Part shown: piece after piece, positions 1 to 11,300 of the stretch
How the letters are laid out: every line of letters begins with the position of its first letter
Numbering within the stretch: the stretch's first letter is position 1
Source of the DNA: Eublepharis macularius
Lineage: Eukaryota; Chordata; Lepidosauria; Squamata; Eublepharidae
Assembly: GCF_028583425.1 (NCBI RefSeq)
Contig: NC_072792.1
Coordinates: 157,672,676 to 157,736,675, forward strand
Reading direction: 5' to 3'
Length of the DNA stretch: 64,000 bases
Made by a program: the position numbers and the translations under genes
Notes under the pieces: model-generated
The model's database searches: none
The model's input: the letters and a program-made list of their open reading frames with translations, nothing else
Told to the model about the DNA's origin: nothing

Positions 1-147
1 TTGCAGCTTGGCTCTCTGACTGCTGTCCAATGGACTTTTCAACTGTCACTTGTCCAACATTCCGCCAAGCTGCCTACATTTCCCATCAAAACTTGAGGGA
101 AGCTGACAAGTGTCCAACCTGTGCCTTTTGTCACTTGTAGTTCCGCT
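1..147 (-). mobile_element. Foldback MITE, copy 1 (cut by window edge)
   Basis: Bases 71-147 repeat the right arm of the foldback element at 14341-14574. Bases 1-70 are the reverse complement of that element's central loop (about 14418-14487). So this is a second copy with its centre inverted relative to the other, and its outer left arm lies beyond the window. The end shared by both copies reads ACTTGTAGTTCCGCT. It adjoins, and probably inserted into, the LINE that follows. The transposon superfamily is not identified because no clear target duplication is visible. Confidence 0.7.
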
Positions 148-1250
148 CTGATGATGGACGGCTGGCCTGACTCTGCCCCAGATGTCCTAGAACGTGCCTT
201 CGAAGCTGTGACTGGATGGTTGAAGCAGAGTCGGCTGAGACTGAATCCCTTGAAGATAGAGGTCCTGCATGTGGGTCTAGAGTCCATGGGTGTGGGACTC
301 CGGCTCCCCGCTCTCAGAGGAGCACCACTTACACCGGTGTCAAGAGTGAGGAGCCTGGGGGTGGTCCTGGATGCTTTCCTGTCTATGGAGGCACAGGTCA
401 CAGCGGTTGTTTGATCCTCATTTTTCTACCTAAGACAGGCTCGACAACTTATCCCTTACTTATCGACCCATGACCTTACAAGAGTGATCTAGGCAACGGT
501 CACCTCCAGATTAGACTACTGTAACTCGCTCTACGCAGGCTTCCCTTGGGCTTGATCCGGAAACTGCAGCTGGCTCAGAATGCAGCTGCACGAGTGGTTG
601 CCAGAGCTCCAATCATGGCACATATAACACTTGTCCTCCGTCAGCTGCACTGGTTACCAGTTGAGTACGGGGTTCAAGGTTCAAGGTGTTGACCTACAAA
701 GCCCTATGTGGACTGGGCCCAGCATACCTTCAGGACCGTCTCTCCCCTTATGTTCCCCAGAGGTCACTTCAATCAGCTAATAAGCAGTTGCTGATGGTCC
801 CTGGCCCCAGGGAGGTCCGTCTGGCCTCTACCAGAACCAGGGCCTTTTCAGTCCGGGCTCCAACCTGGAGGAACTCTCTGTCTGAGAAAACTAGGGCCCG
901 GCAGGATTTGTTATCTTTCCACCAGGCCTGCAAGAGGAGATGTTCTGCCAGGCATTTGGTGGAGGCTAGGCTGTCCTCTCGCCAGCCATACCACTGAAGA
1001 CCATCCACCACCCATGCAGGAGCTCGTAAGTGTGGCGCAGGGCTTGAAGCCCTGCGCCTAAAATGCTGTATTTTTTTATATACACCAATTGAGAAATTTT
1101 ATTGTATATGGAATAGTGTTTTAATGTTTATTTATAATGTTTTTATTGTTTTTAAACTGCATGTTACAAATTGTATGCTGTTACACCGCCCTGAGCCCGT
1201 CTGACGGGGAAAGTGGTCTAGAAATGCAATAAATAAATAAATAAATAAAT
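148..1250 (+). mobile_element. LINE 3' part (CR1/L2/L3-type), reverse transcriptase C-terminus to tail
   Basis: Broken plus-strand reading frames carry typical LINE ORF2 C-terminal sequence: a segment with LKQSRLRLNP near 210-260, then YKALCGLGPAYLQDRLSPYV and the RAFSVRAPTWRNSL block near 690-880. The 3' end reads CCGCCCTGAGCCCGTCTGACG and finishes in an (AATA)n tail at about 1226-1250. Several frame breaks are visible, so it is a dead 5'-truncated copy. The same LINE type recurs at 24800-25200 and 25740-25910. The exact clade cannot be fixed without a library search. Confidence 0.75.
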
Positions 1251-1749
1251 TTCATCTGCTCTGTCAAGTCTGAATATTGTTCGTGAATAAGCAGCCAAAC
1301 AATACACTCCACAAGGGGGGACATGGTTCTTCCCCACCAACTTTTCTCTCCATCTTATTGTGCTATCAAGCAAAATACACACAGGTGGAGCTTCATCTTT
1401 TCGACGGTATTTGCTGATCCAGAAAACTCGCCATGGGGTGGGAACCCACGACATCCCAGTGACCTGTATGGAGGGCACACAGTGCAGGAAGCCTGGTAGG
1501 TTTGGGGAGGAGGAGAAGCAGGTGAGGCAAGAAAAGGGAAGTCACGCCGGCTGAGGAGGAGGCGAGGTCAGGCGCGGCCAGGTTTAAAATGGCCGGGGCA
1601 GAAGTGGGTTTAGGAACAAGCCACGTCAACTAGTTTAGGGTTTCACGCTATGAAGGTCTTCTAAATACACGGGCCAGTTTCCAGAGCTTTCGAGTGAAAA
1701 ACGGGGAGGCTCTTCAAATTGCATCCAACTGAATTCTGAGCAACCCTGT
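1251..1749. other. 5' flank of ZDHHC20, no recognised feature
   Basis: Mixed-composition sequence between the LINE tail and the CpG-rich promoter. The short open frames have no recognisable protein similarity. GC content rises from about 1500 onward. Confidence 0.4.
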
Positions 1750-2189
1750 TTCCCGATTGCCCCCCGCCGCGCCAGGGGCAAGCGACAGGAGGCTGCTGGC
1801 GGCTTCCCGGCTCAGGCCGCTTTCTTCGCCCCTCACCTCAGCCATCGACGGCTTTCCTCCTCAGGCCACTTTTTCTTCGTTGACGGCTGAGGAGAGGGAC
1901 GAACAAAGCGGCCTGCAGAGGGAAGCGGCAAACAGCCACCAACCTCTCCTGCTTCTCTAGCGCGCTTCGAGGACAGCCCCGCCGCCTCTTCCCTCCCTCC
2001 GGAGGCGCTGCGCAGGCCGGCCGCCGGCCCTGCCCCCTTGGCGCGCCGGCGAGGGCGGGGGCTGGCGGGCGGAGGTGGCTTCGCCGCAGCGGCGGGCTGA
2101 GAGGCGGCAGAAGCAGCAGCAGCCCAGCGGCAGCAAGGCGGATGGCTCCTGCGGGTGGCGGCGGCGGCGGCGGCTCTACCGCGAGGAAG
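1750..2189 (+). promoter_or_regulatory. CpG-island promoter and 5' UTR of ZDHHC20
   Basis: This stretch, together with exon 1 up to about 2330, is strongly GC-rich and dense in CpG, unlike the AT-rich surroundings. It sits immediately upstream of the ZDHHC20 start codon. No convincing TATA box is seen, which fits a housekeeping-type dispersed start. The transcription start and the limits of the 5' UTR cannot be placed from sequence. Long open frames on the minus strand here (for example 1833-2684) are products of the GC-rich composition. Confidence 0.7.
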
Positions 2190-2307
2190 ATGGCGCCGTC
2201 GCACGTCCTCAAGTGCTGCCAGAGGGTGCTGGCGTGGGTGCCCGTGGTCTTCATCGCCTTGGTCGTGGCCTGGTCTTACTACGCCTACGTGGTGGAGCTG
2301 TGTGTGT
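2190..2307 (+). CDS. ZDHHC20: ZDHHC20 coding exon 1 (residues 1-39)
   Basis: Encodes the cytosolic N-terminus and TM1 (about residues 14-35), including the CCQRV and [12 protein letters not shown] blocks shared with human DHHC20. S29, which helps set acyl-chain length in the human enzyme, is present. The donor is GTGAGT at 2308. The exon ends in phase 1. Confidence 0.95.
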
Positions 2308-5300
2308 GTGAGTAAGCCTGGCCGCTGGGGACTGGCATGGCAGGGCAGGGAAGGGCGCTTCCTGGGGTGGCCCCTGCTTCGCTGCACCAGGGGCGGCGGG
2401 GGTTGGGGTCCCTCCCGCTTTTCTCTCTCTCTTCCTTGGACTGTAATGGCAATGAGGGAGCAAGAGATTCCCCCTTTCCTCAGGTCGCTCCTGCCGGCCT
2501 CTCGCCATCGCTTCCTGTGCTTCCTTCTTGCTGAGTAGCATGGAGGGTGAGCCAAGTAGAGATCAGCCCCGAAGAATTTGGGAGGAGACTTGTTGCCTGC
2601 CCTCTGCTCAGCCTTGCCCCTAGCCATGCACAGGAGCACACCTGGACGCTTTTGTCTTTCTGATCTTGGAAGAACCAGCCCCACCCCCCGCCCAGTACTT
2701 GGAGTTGCAGAGGTGGATTAGCATCTTTTTGTGTCCATGAATGAAACACTTCTTGCAAACCTGCATGTTGTGGGTGCAACAGGGAGTTCATAGGACAGTG
2801 AATCAGTGTTGAGATCTTGAGTGTACACCTTACACAAGTAACCCCTTGAAGTCCCTGCTTTTGCCTTTGTGGTCCTGGCTGAGACAACTGATGTGTGTGT
2901 GTGTTACTGAGTGTTGCATGCACCTTCGTCTGTCACTTTTTGCTGTTTGCTCCCTGCTTGGCTCCTTGTAGGGCATGGGCAGTGTGAGGAGATTCTTAAC
3001 AGGCAGCTTTGAAGGCTGCTGTTAAGGGAAAGAATTGGAGGGTTTCCGAGGAGACATGAATGTCCGTTTTACTCAATAGCATTTCCAGAGATGCCCGCGG
3101 CAGCACTGGCTCTCTAGCACTCCTGCAGCGCTTCACGGTGTTGCTCTTGTCATTGCTGCTCGGATGAATGGCTTGCTGGCATTGGTGGTCCAGGGAGGAC
3201 CTGAACTCTCAACATTCCAGAAAACATTAAAAGCATTAAAATGCAAAAATATTGACCAGTGAACAAGAGATTGAAGAGAGAAGCTTTGGTACAATGTGAA
3301 TATAATCAAAAGTTTCTACTGCACGTGAAATCATAATGGTTGTTATTCAGGACTACTTAATGCAAGTTTAAATAAACCGAATCTTGTGGACCGCTTAATG
3401 CAAGTTAAAATAAACAGGATCTTGTGGACTGGGGCCCACTTCTTCAGATTCACTGTCTAAATTCTCACTATGCTATAGTCTTATGTAGGAGGTATTGGGA
3501 GGGGAGACAGCAGGTTCAAGGCCACAACATACAGGAAGTACATACTGAAATATAATTAAATTTCACCCTGTACTTCCTGCTTGGTTCCTAAGTTGCTGTA
3601 AGGCTCCTGTTTACTTTTGTTGTAGCAGACTCACACGTCTACACCTCTTGAATTAATGCAAGTCAGTTACCTTATTTAACAAGACTTGTTCTTACAATTA
3701 AGGTAATTAAGGGATGAAACAGTAGATTTATAAAGTGCCTTTTTACTTAATAGTGAATCTCACTAGAGAACAGGGAGCTCTCCAGATTAACCCAAAGTAA
3801 TGGAGTTGAATTGTTTTGAGTTTCTGCCCTAGAAATCTATGGCAAACATTTCCTTCCAAGATCATTCTTCTGCTAAAACAACTTTTGAGTTAATGGTCTC
3901 ACTGTCCTTGACTCTCCTGTAAATCATAACATTGTTTTAGGATTCTCTGAAGAAGGGGTATATTTATTTGAATTGGTATTTGTTTTCCTCTAATATTTTT
4001 TTTATTTTAATGAAAAAGGTTCAAATATCTTGTTTCACAAAAAAGACTAAATTTAAAAAGTAAATAAGACTTGTTCGGCTTGTAGCTCACTCAAGGTTGA
4101 CTTGGAAACAAGTCCTACTGGACTCTGTAGAGAAACAACCACCAGACTGGGCTGATGGAACCCTTCATGTGATTGACAGCATAGCTCAGTATTGTTTGAA
4201 TTGTATTTATAAATGTTACTATTCCCTATATTCTTGGAATGCTGGTGTTTTCCAGTAGATACAGGTGCAATTGTGAACTGTAATAATAATGTTTAAATCC
4301 TGCCTCAGGTGTAAATTCTTCTTTTATTTTTCACCATCATCATCCTGTATCCTGACATGGTAGAAGGCAGAGGCAGGATACAGGATGATCTTGACATGCT
4401 AGAAAACTGGGCTAAAACAAATAAAATGAATTTCAACAGAAATAAATGTAAAGTTCTGCTTTTAGGTAGAAAAAAAATCAAATGCATAATTATAGGGTGG
4501 GGGAGACTTGTCTTGGCAGTAGTATGTGCAGAAAGGATCTAGGGGGTCTTAATAGACCATACAATGAACATGAGTCAGCAGTGTGATGTGGTAGCTAAAA
4601 AGGCAAATGCAGTTCTGGGGTGTATCAACAGAAGCACAGTGTCCAGATCACAAGAAGTGATGGTATCACTCTGCTCTGCTCTGGTTAGAATATTGTGTTC
4701 AGTTTTGGGCACCACAATTTAAGAAGGATATAGACAAGCTAGAACGTGTCCAGAGGAGAGCAATGAAGATGTTGAGGGGTCTGGAGACCAAGTCTTAGGA
4801 GGAAAGGTTGAAGGAGCTCGGCATGTTTAGTCTGAAGAGGAGATGACTGAGAGGCGATATGATAACCATCTTCAAGTACTTGAAAGGCTGTCATTCAGAG
4901 GATGGTGCAGAGTTGTTTTCCGCTGCCCCAGGTGGTCGGACCAGAACCAATGGCTTGAAATTAGATCAAAAGAGTTTGGGGCTAAACGTTAGGAAGAACT
5001 TCCTGACAGGCCGGTCCCTCAGTGGAACAGGCATCCTCGGGAGGTGGTGGACTCTCCTTTGTAGGTTTTTAAGCAGAGGCTAGATGGCCATCTGACAGCA
5101 ATGCTGATTCTGTGAACCTGGGTAGATCTTGAGGGGGAGGGCAGAATGGGTTACATCAGTGCTCAGTTCTCATGGCCCTTCTTACATGCCCAGGGTAATG
5201 TCGATCGCCACCTTGGGGTCAGGTAGCAATTTTCCACAGGCCAGTTTGGCTAGGGATCCTGGAGGTGTTTTGCCATCTTCTGGGCATGGAGCAGGGATCA

Positions 5301-8300
5301 CTGGGGGTGTATGGGAGAGGTAGTTTTGAATTTCCTGCATTGTGCACGAGGTTGAACTACATGACCTTGGAGGTCCCTTCCAACTCTATGATTCCTGCCT
5401 CAGGTGGAAATTCTGCTTTTATTTTTCACCACCATCATCTGTCAGCCTTGATTTTCTGTATACAAAGGCAATAATAATGAGCTATTCTGCAGGATTGTTA
5501 AGCATGAAAGAAGTGTCACACTTCATGTATAGTAGCTGGGGGTGATTGGGTTAAGAATAGATGGTACCTTCTTGCCAATCTTCATCCACTTATCTGGTAG
5601 TTTTGAAGCACTACCAAACAAGTTATGTATGTAGTAACTGTTTGCTTGTTGGCTCTGCACCCCCATCACCTCATTGGCTATCCATTCATTTGATTGAACA
5701 GGCTAGTGTTTTATACACAAAAAATCATCACCTAGATTGAAGCCTTGTCTGATGCTGGCCAACTTTACTTGTGCAGTAAATTGATGACATTATTCTTAAA
5801 GCACTTCCATAGCCTCATATAGGAATCCAGAGTGTGTTCACTGATGCATTATTTAGAGTGAAATATGTGTTAACAATGCTTTCAGCAGAGTCCAGACTTC
5901 CTCTTATGTTTGTCCTATGGAGCTTCTCCTGGCAGAATGCCTGAAGGACTGACTTGGGCATATAGTGACAGTCAATAAAAAATGTTCTTTACTAATTTAG
6001 TATGGGATGGTCAAATAAATCGCAAAAAAGTCAAACAATAAAAAATTGAGGGAGATTGCATTGAGATTGGCACTCACTGCAAATTATAAAAAATATCCTT
6101 TATTAAGTATTTTCTTTTAGCAGAACAGAAATGTTTAAAAAGAGGGAAATGGAGGTCAAACTGTAGGGCAGTTTGACCTCCATTGTTTATTTTTACTTAG
6201 TTTATACCTCACCTTTCTTCCCAATGAGGAACCAAAGCAGCTTACATTGTATTCCTCCCCTCCATTTTGTCTTCACAACAACCCGTGAAGTAGGTTAGGC
6301 TGTGTATGTGACTGGCCCAAGGTCACCCAGCAAGCTTCCATGGAAGAGTGGAGATTTGAACCTGTGTCTCCCAGAGCCTTTTCCAACACTAATCACTACA
6401 CCATGCTGGCGTTATAGATGAATGTTTAAAAACTCTTGTCATTGCAGGTCAGATAACTGAAACCCAAAAAAACAATTACTTAGAACAGCAGTTCTCCATT
6501 TTTTGTATCTTCCACCAATCACTCTGTCAGAGAACCCGGATCGCACCATGATAAAAACAAAAGGCTCAGTTTTTCCAAGAAGGACATTTATGTTTATAGG
6601 GATATTTTTATACTGCTACCCTGCCAAAAAGTAACAGAAAGATAATCTGCGGCAAAAATGATTGTTAGGAGACAGCATGTCACACTTGCAAGTGGACAGA
6701 GAGATTGAGGGAAAGCCAGTTCTTAGTCATTATTATGAAAACCCTGCATCGGACCTAGACGTTTTTTGTGTCTCACCAGTGATACATGCACACTGGTTGA
6801 GAACCACTTAAGAATATTGCTCAGGATCTTCTTGCTGTTATGAACATGCAGTGTCTCCCAATAGACAGAGGCTCTGTGGTCAGTGTGGACATTGCTATAA
6901 CTTTTTTCAGTTTATAACAGCATTATAACTACACATGAAAGTTATATGTTGTTTGGAGGGGAAATGTCCTTGTTATGTTGCTTCACTTATTTTTTTACAG
7001 CTCATTATTCATGAATGCTTTGGAGTTGTAAATAACTTGTAGGTAGGAAGGTATGAAAGATAAGAACTAATAGGTAAATCAAATCCCTGAAGGTCATCTA
7101 CTGAAACCATTTACTTTTTAAGGAAGATTCTTTAACATTAACATTAGTTTGCATCAAGCAAACCTGCCCTTTATCACTTCAGAATTAGATAAAATGGGAA
7201 TTAAACAGTAGAGCACAGTTGGGCGTGGGGCTGTCTGGCTACTGTAATATTAACAATAAATATTGTGACTACAGGTATGCTGATCTTCAAGGAATTTGGC
7301 AGGACTGGCCTGTCCTCGTGAATTTGGATTCTCTGCCCATGGTGTTGTAGATATTCGGTGTTCTAGATATTATTGTGATATATACAAGTCCAGGGCAGAG
7401 GCTGATTAATATGAGTACTTTGCCCACCCACTCACCCCCATTTAAAATTAACATCTTGATTCAGTGTGCACATTCAATACAACATTTTTACCGTGTCATC
7501 TTAACCAAAGTTACACCTTTCTGAATCTGTTAGAGCTTAGAAGGATGTAACAGTTTAGGATTGCACTATTAGACTTCCAGCCTAGTCATGTTGACTTAAA
7601 AGTCCTACCAGTAAATGTAAGACCTCCTTAGCTGCTCTTAGAAAAGCATGTAAAATATATGATTTCAAAGGGCTTTTGGTTAAGTGGTAGATGCTTGTAA
7701 AGCTGTGTGTTGCGTTTTGGTCGGGGGCTGTTGCTTTTTTGATGGATATTTCATATTTGTATGACTTCAGCAGTTATTGATAAGTTTTGCCCTGTGTTAA
7801 TCACTTTGGTCCCACTAGATGCGGAAAGGTGGTATATAGATTAGATTACTGCAGTGTGCTGTATATGGGACTGTCCTTGAAGACTGTCCAGAAGCTGCAG
7901 TTCGTACAGAATGTTGCAGACAGAGTGTTGTCTGGAGTGGGTTGAGGGACCATATCACTCCAGTCTTGTTCCATCTATTTTGGCTCCATTTTGCTTCTGG
8001 CCTCAGTTCAGGGTGCTGGTATTGACCTTTAAAGCCCTATACAACTTGAGACCAGCGTACCTTAAGGACCACCTTCTCCTATATGAACTTTCCTGTCCAC
8101 TCCGGTCATCTTTCAAGGTCTTCTGTTGGTTTAGTGGTTAAGACCAGTTGGACTCTAACCTGGAGAACCGGGTTTAATTCCCCACTTCTCCACTTGAAGC
8201 CAGCTGGGTGACCTTGGGTCAGTCACAGCTTCTAGGAGCTCTCTCAGCCCCACCCACCTCACAGGGTGATTATTGTGGGGATAATAATAGCATACTTTGT

Positions 8301-11300
8301 AAACCGCTTTGAATGGTTGTTAAGTTGTCCCGAAGGGCGGTATATAAATCAAATGTTGTTGTTATTGGGTGCCCCTGCCATCTGGAGCTAGATGGGTGAC
8401 TACTGACTACCTGAGAAAAGACCTTCTTCGTCAAGGCACTGAAACCTTGAAACTCCTGGAGGATTCACCTCTCTCCCTCTGTTATTGTCTTCTGCAAGTG
8501 GGTGAAGAGAAGACTCTTGTTTGGCGTAGCCCACTAAATTCTTACTGGCCTCCTCCCTTTGCGTGTATTTGTCTGCTTACATGTTTTAAATTGTTAAATG
8601 TTATTTTAATGTTTTAAACATTTTAATATTTTTGTTTGCTACCTTGGGAGCCCTATTTGGGTGGAAAGGTGGCATATAAATGTTTTAAATAAAATATTTT
8701 GATCTAGAAGTTTTAAAAAGATATAACTTGGGCTGTGAGCCTATGCAAGCTTACTTGCGAATAATTCCCATTTTATCAGTGGGGAGAGAAAACAGGTTCT
8801 TATTATAAGTTTCTTAGATCTCAATAGAATTTTCTGCCAAATGAACTTAGAATATGATTCTGTCGCCTGTTCCTTCGTATTGGACCCACAACAGCACGTA
8901 AGTGTTTGGGATGGAATGTATTGCACTGTTGAAAAACACAGTCTTATGACAGTATTATAAGTGCGGACATGTGAGTGCACAAATTTTCCATGGTGGTGGA
9001 CAGATGTGTAGCCAAGCAGCGTGCCAAGGAAGAAGATCAGAACCAGGTGATCAGTCTTCAGAGAGTGCCAGCAAAGTAGGTAAATACCAGAGCAAAGCAA
9101 ATGCAGGAGGGATGGGAAGCAAGCAGACGCTCAGGAAGTTAGTCGACAGCTACGTAATGTTTCTGCAGTTTTTCTTCTGGCCAGCTGCTGTGCGTGTCTG
9201 TAAAGTGCCATTATGTTGGAGCCCACTTACAATGGCCCAATCAGGTTTCCAAAGCAAGAGATGAATAGAGGTGGTTTGCCATGCCTGCTGGTGTAGCAAC
9301 CCTCGACTTCCAGAGTGGTCTCCCATCCAAGTACTAACCAGGGCTGACCCTGCTTAATTTCCAGTAAGATTGGGCTTTGGCCGTGTCCAAAAACAGTGGA
9401 TAACAGGCTCAGTGTCCTGATGGCTTCCTCTTTGGAACGTTTCCTTGGCTGATGCAGAGAATTAAGGTTGCACTTAGATGAAATGTAGGAAGTGTGTGAT
9501 TGGGTCTTCTGGCATTTTTTAATAATTTAAAAACCAGTTCAGATCCATAGCCCCTGAGTTGGATCAGCCCTGGACACTGGCGTAGGGGAAGTGTAACCTT
9601 TTCGCCCATGCCATTTTCTTGCTCTGAATCATATCTGAATGTTTTTCCATGTGTGGCAAATGGCACCTTGTGGGGAGGGTTGTTAAACTAGCAAAAGGGT
9701 TATTGTCTCTTTCTTTATGACCCTGTAGCTGCCTTTAAATAAGATTAAGGACTCGGGAGAGATGATCACAAGTCCCTTGTGTCATCTGGTAGATACAGGA
9801 GTCTGACAGCCTGCATTCTCCGTTTGAAATTATAGAGATACGCTTGATTTGCAGATAGCTCTTGGTATACACAGATGACACTAGTTATTTCAGCTTATTG
9901 AAATTCCCTTCTTTGTGTATGAAACTTATGGAATGCTAATGGCTCTAAGAGAAAGGAGGCTTAAGAAGGTTGGGAAACCAAAGGCAGAGAAGAATCTTTA
10001 AAAACAGCCTGGCTATAAAGTATAAAGTCAAGTATATTTCCTAGGAATTTTCAAGGCTATGTGTTCATGTTAGAACGACTAGCAGAATAGGAAACATCTG
10101 GAGGTCTATCTTAGACAGAATATTGTACCTAGTATGAGCTTTTGCGTCTGCTTCATTTCCTCTTCCATAGTCTGGTGTTTTCCCACAGTCTATTTTTCCC
10201 CTTTTAAGTGGTATTTATGTGATTTTCAGTAGGCTATGCCATGCATAGAAATCAGGGAATTTGTTTCCAAAATATATTCCAGAAGTTTACAATAAATTTG
10301 CCATAGCAGGTGCGCTAAAATGACTGGAGTTGTGCGATTCATTTTACCTTAATATCACAGATTATTCCAGTATAATTTGTAAACCTGCTGAAGATCAATT
10401 CATTGCATACTTAAGCCACATTCAAGCAGGAATTGCAAGACAGGATGAAAATGAGTGCAGGTAAAAGAAAGAAATAATCATTTATTTGTATTTTGGAGAG
10501 GAAAACCATTTAGTAAAAGGATAACACGTGGAAGAGCATCCTATGATTGAGGGAGAAGAAGCTTGAAGTCATTACTTCTAGGTAATTTGGAATATTCTTG
10601 GATCATTCCTAGAAACAAGCAGCCAGCCAATCTCTTGGATTTCCAAAAAATACTTTTAAGCCTGTCAGATTAATCAGTATCAAACATTAGTATTAGTGTA
10701 TGGAGTCCAGATGACTCAGGTTGTGTAAAAAGATGCCAAGACTCTCAGAACAAAGCGGTTGGCTCAAGTTCAATTTGGACTGGAAGGGATCAAGACACAC
10801 TGGCTGCAATGCCCTGAATAACATCTCCTGCACAACTCCCCGTGCAATTAATGACAGCTGAGTGAGAGCACAAGTATTTGTGGTCACGATCCAAATGAAG
10901 CAGCCTCGAGAGAGAATGCTATGACCCCAGCCTTGTTAATAGATGTTCAGTACATAAATTATAAATATATATGTATTATTCATAGCTATAGGAAATGGTT
11001 GCTGAGAACAAGACACCTAACATTGCTGAAGTGTTGGGCTGGCAGTCTCCCTCCCCCTCCCCCAGTAATCCAGCATCAGGTATATCACCTTGTATATTTT
11101 GTGTCCCAAACAGTGTTCTCTTATTTGTTGCATGAATTGTTTAATCATATCTGTTGGAGCTGCCATTAATTTTTGAAATGGGAACCACAACGATATACAA
11201 AATTGTTGTTAATCAATTTGAAGTGCAAAACATGCAAAAGTGCCAATGTGAATAAATACAACAATAATTACAATACAAAAATACAGAGTCCATCAATGTA

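Noticed and set aside
1833-2684. 283-residue minus-strand open frame over the ZDHHC20 CpG island
   Set aside because: It is arginine-, alanine- and proline-rich as expected from GC-rich sequence read backwards, overlaps the promoter and exon 1, and matches no known protein.
9240-9390. Possible 5S rRNA gene
   Set aside because: Only the 3' half matches, it carries many substitutions, and it is joined to a SINE body.
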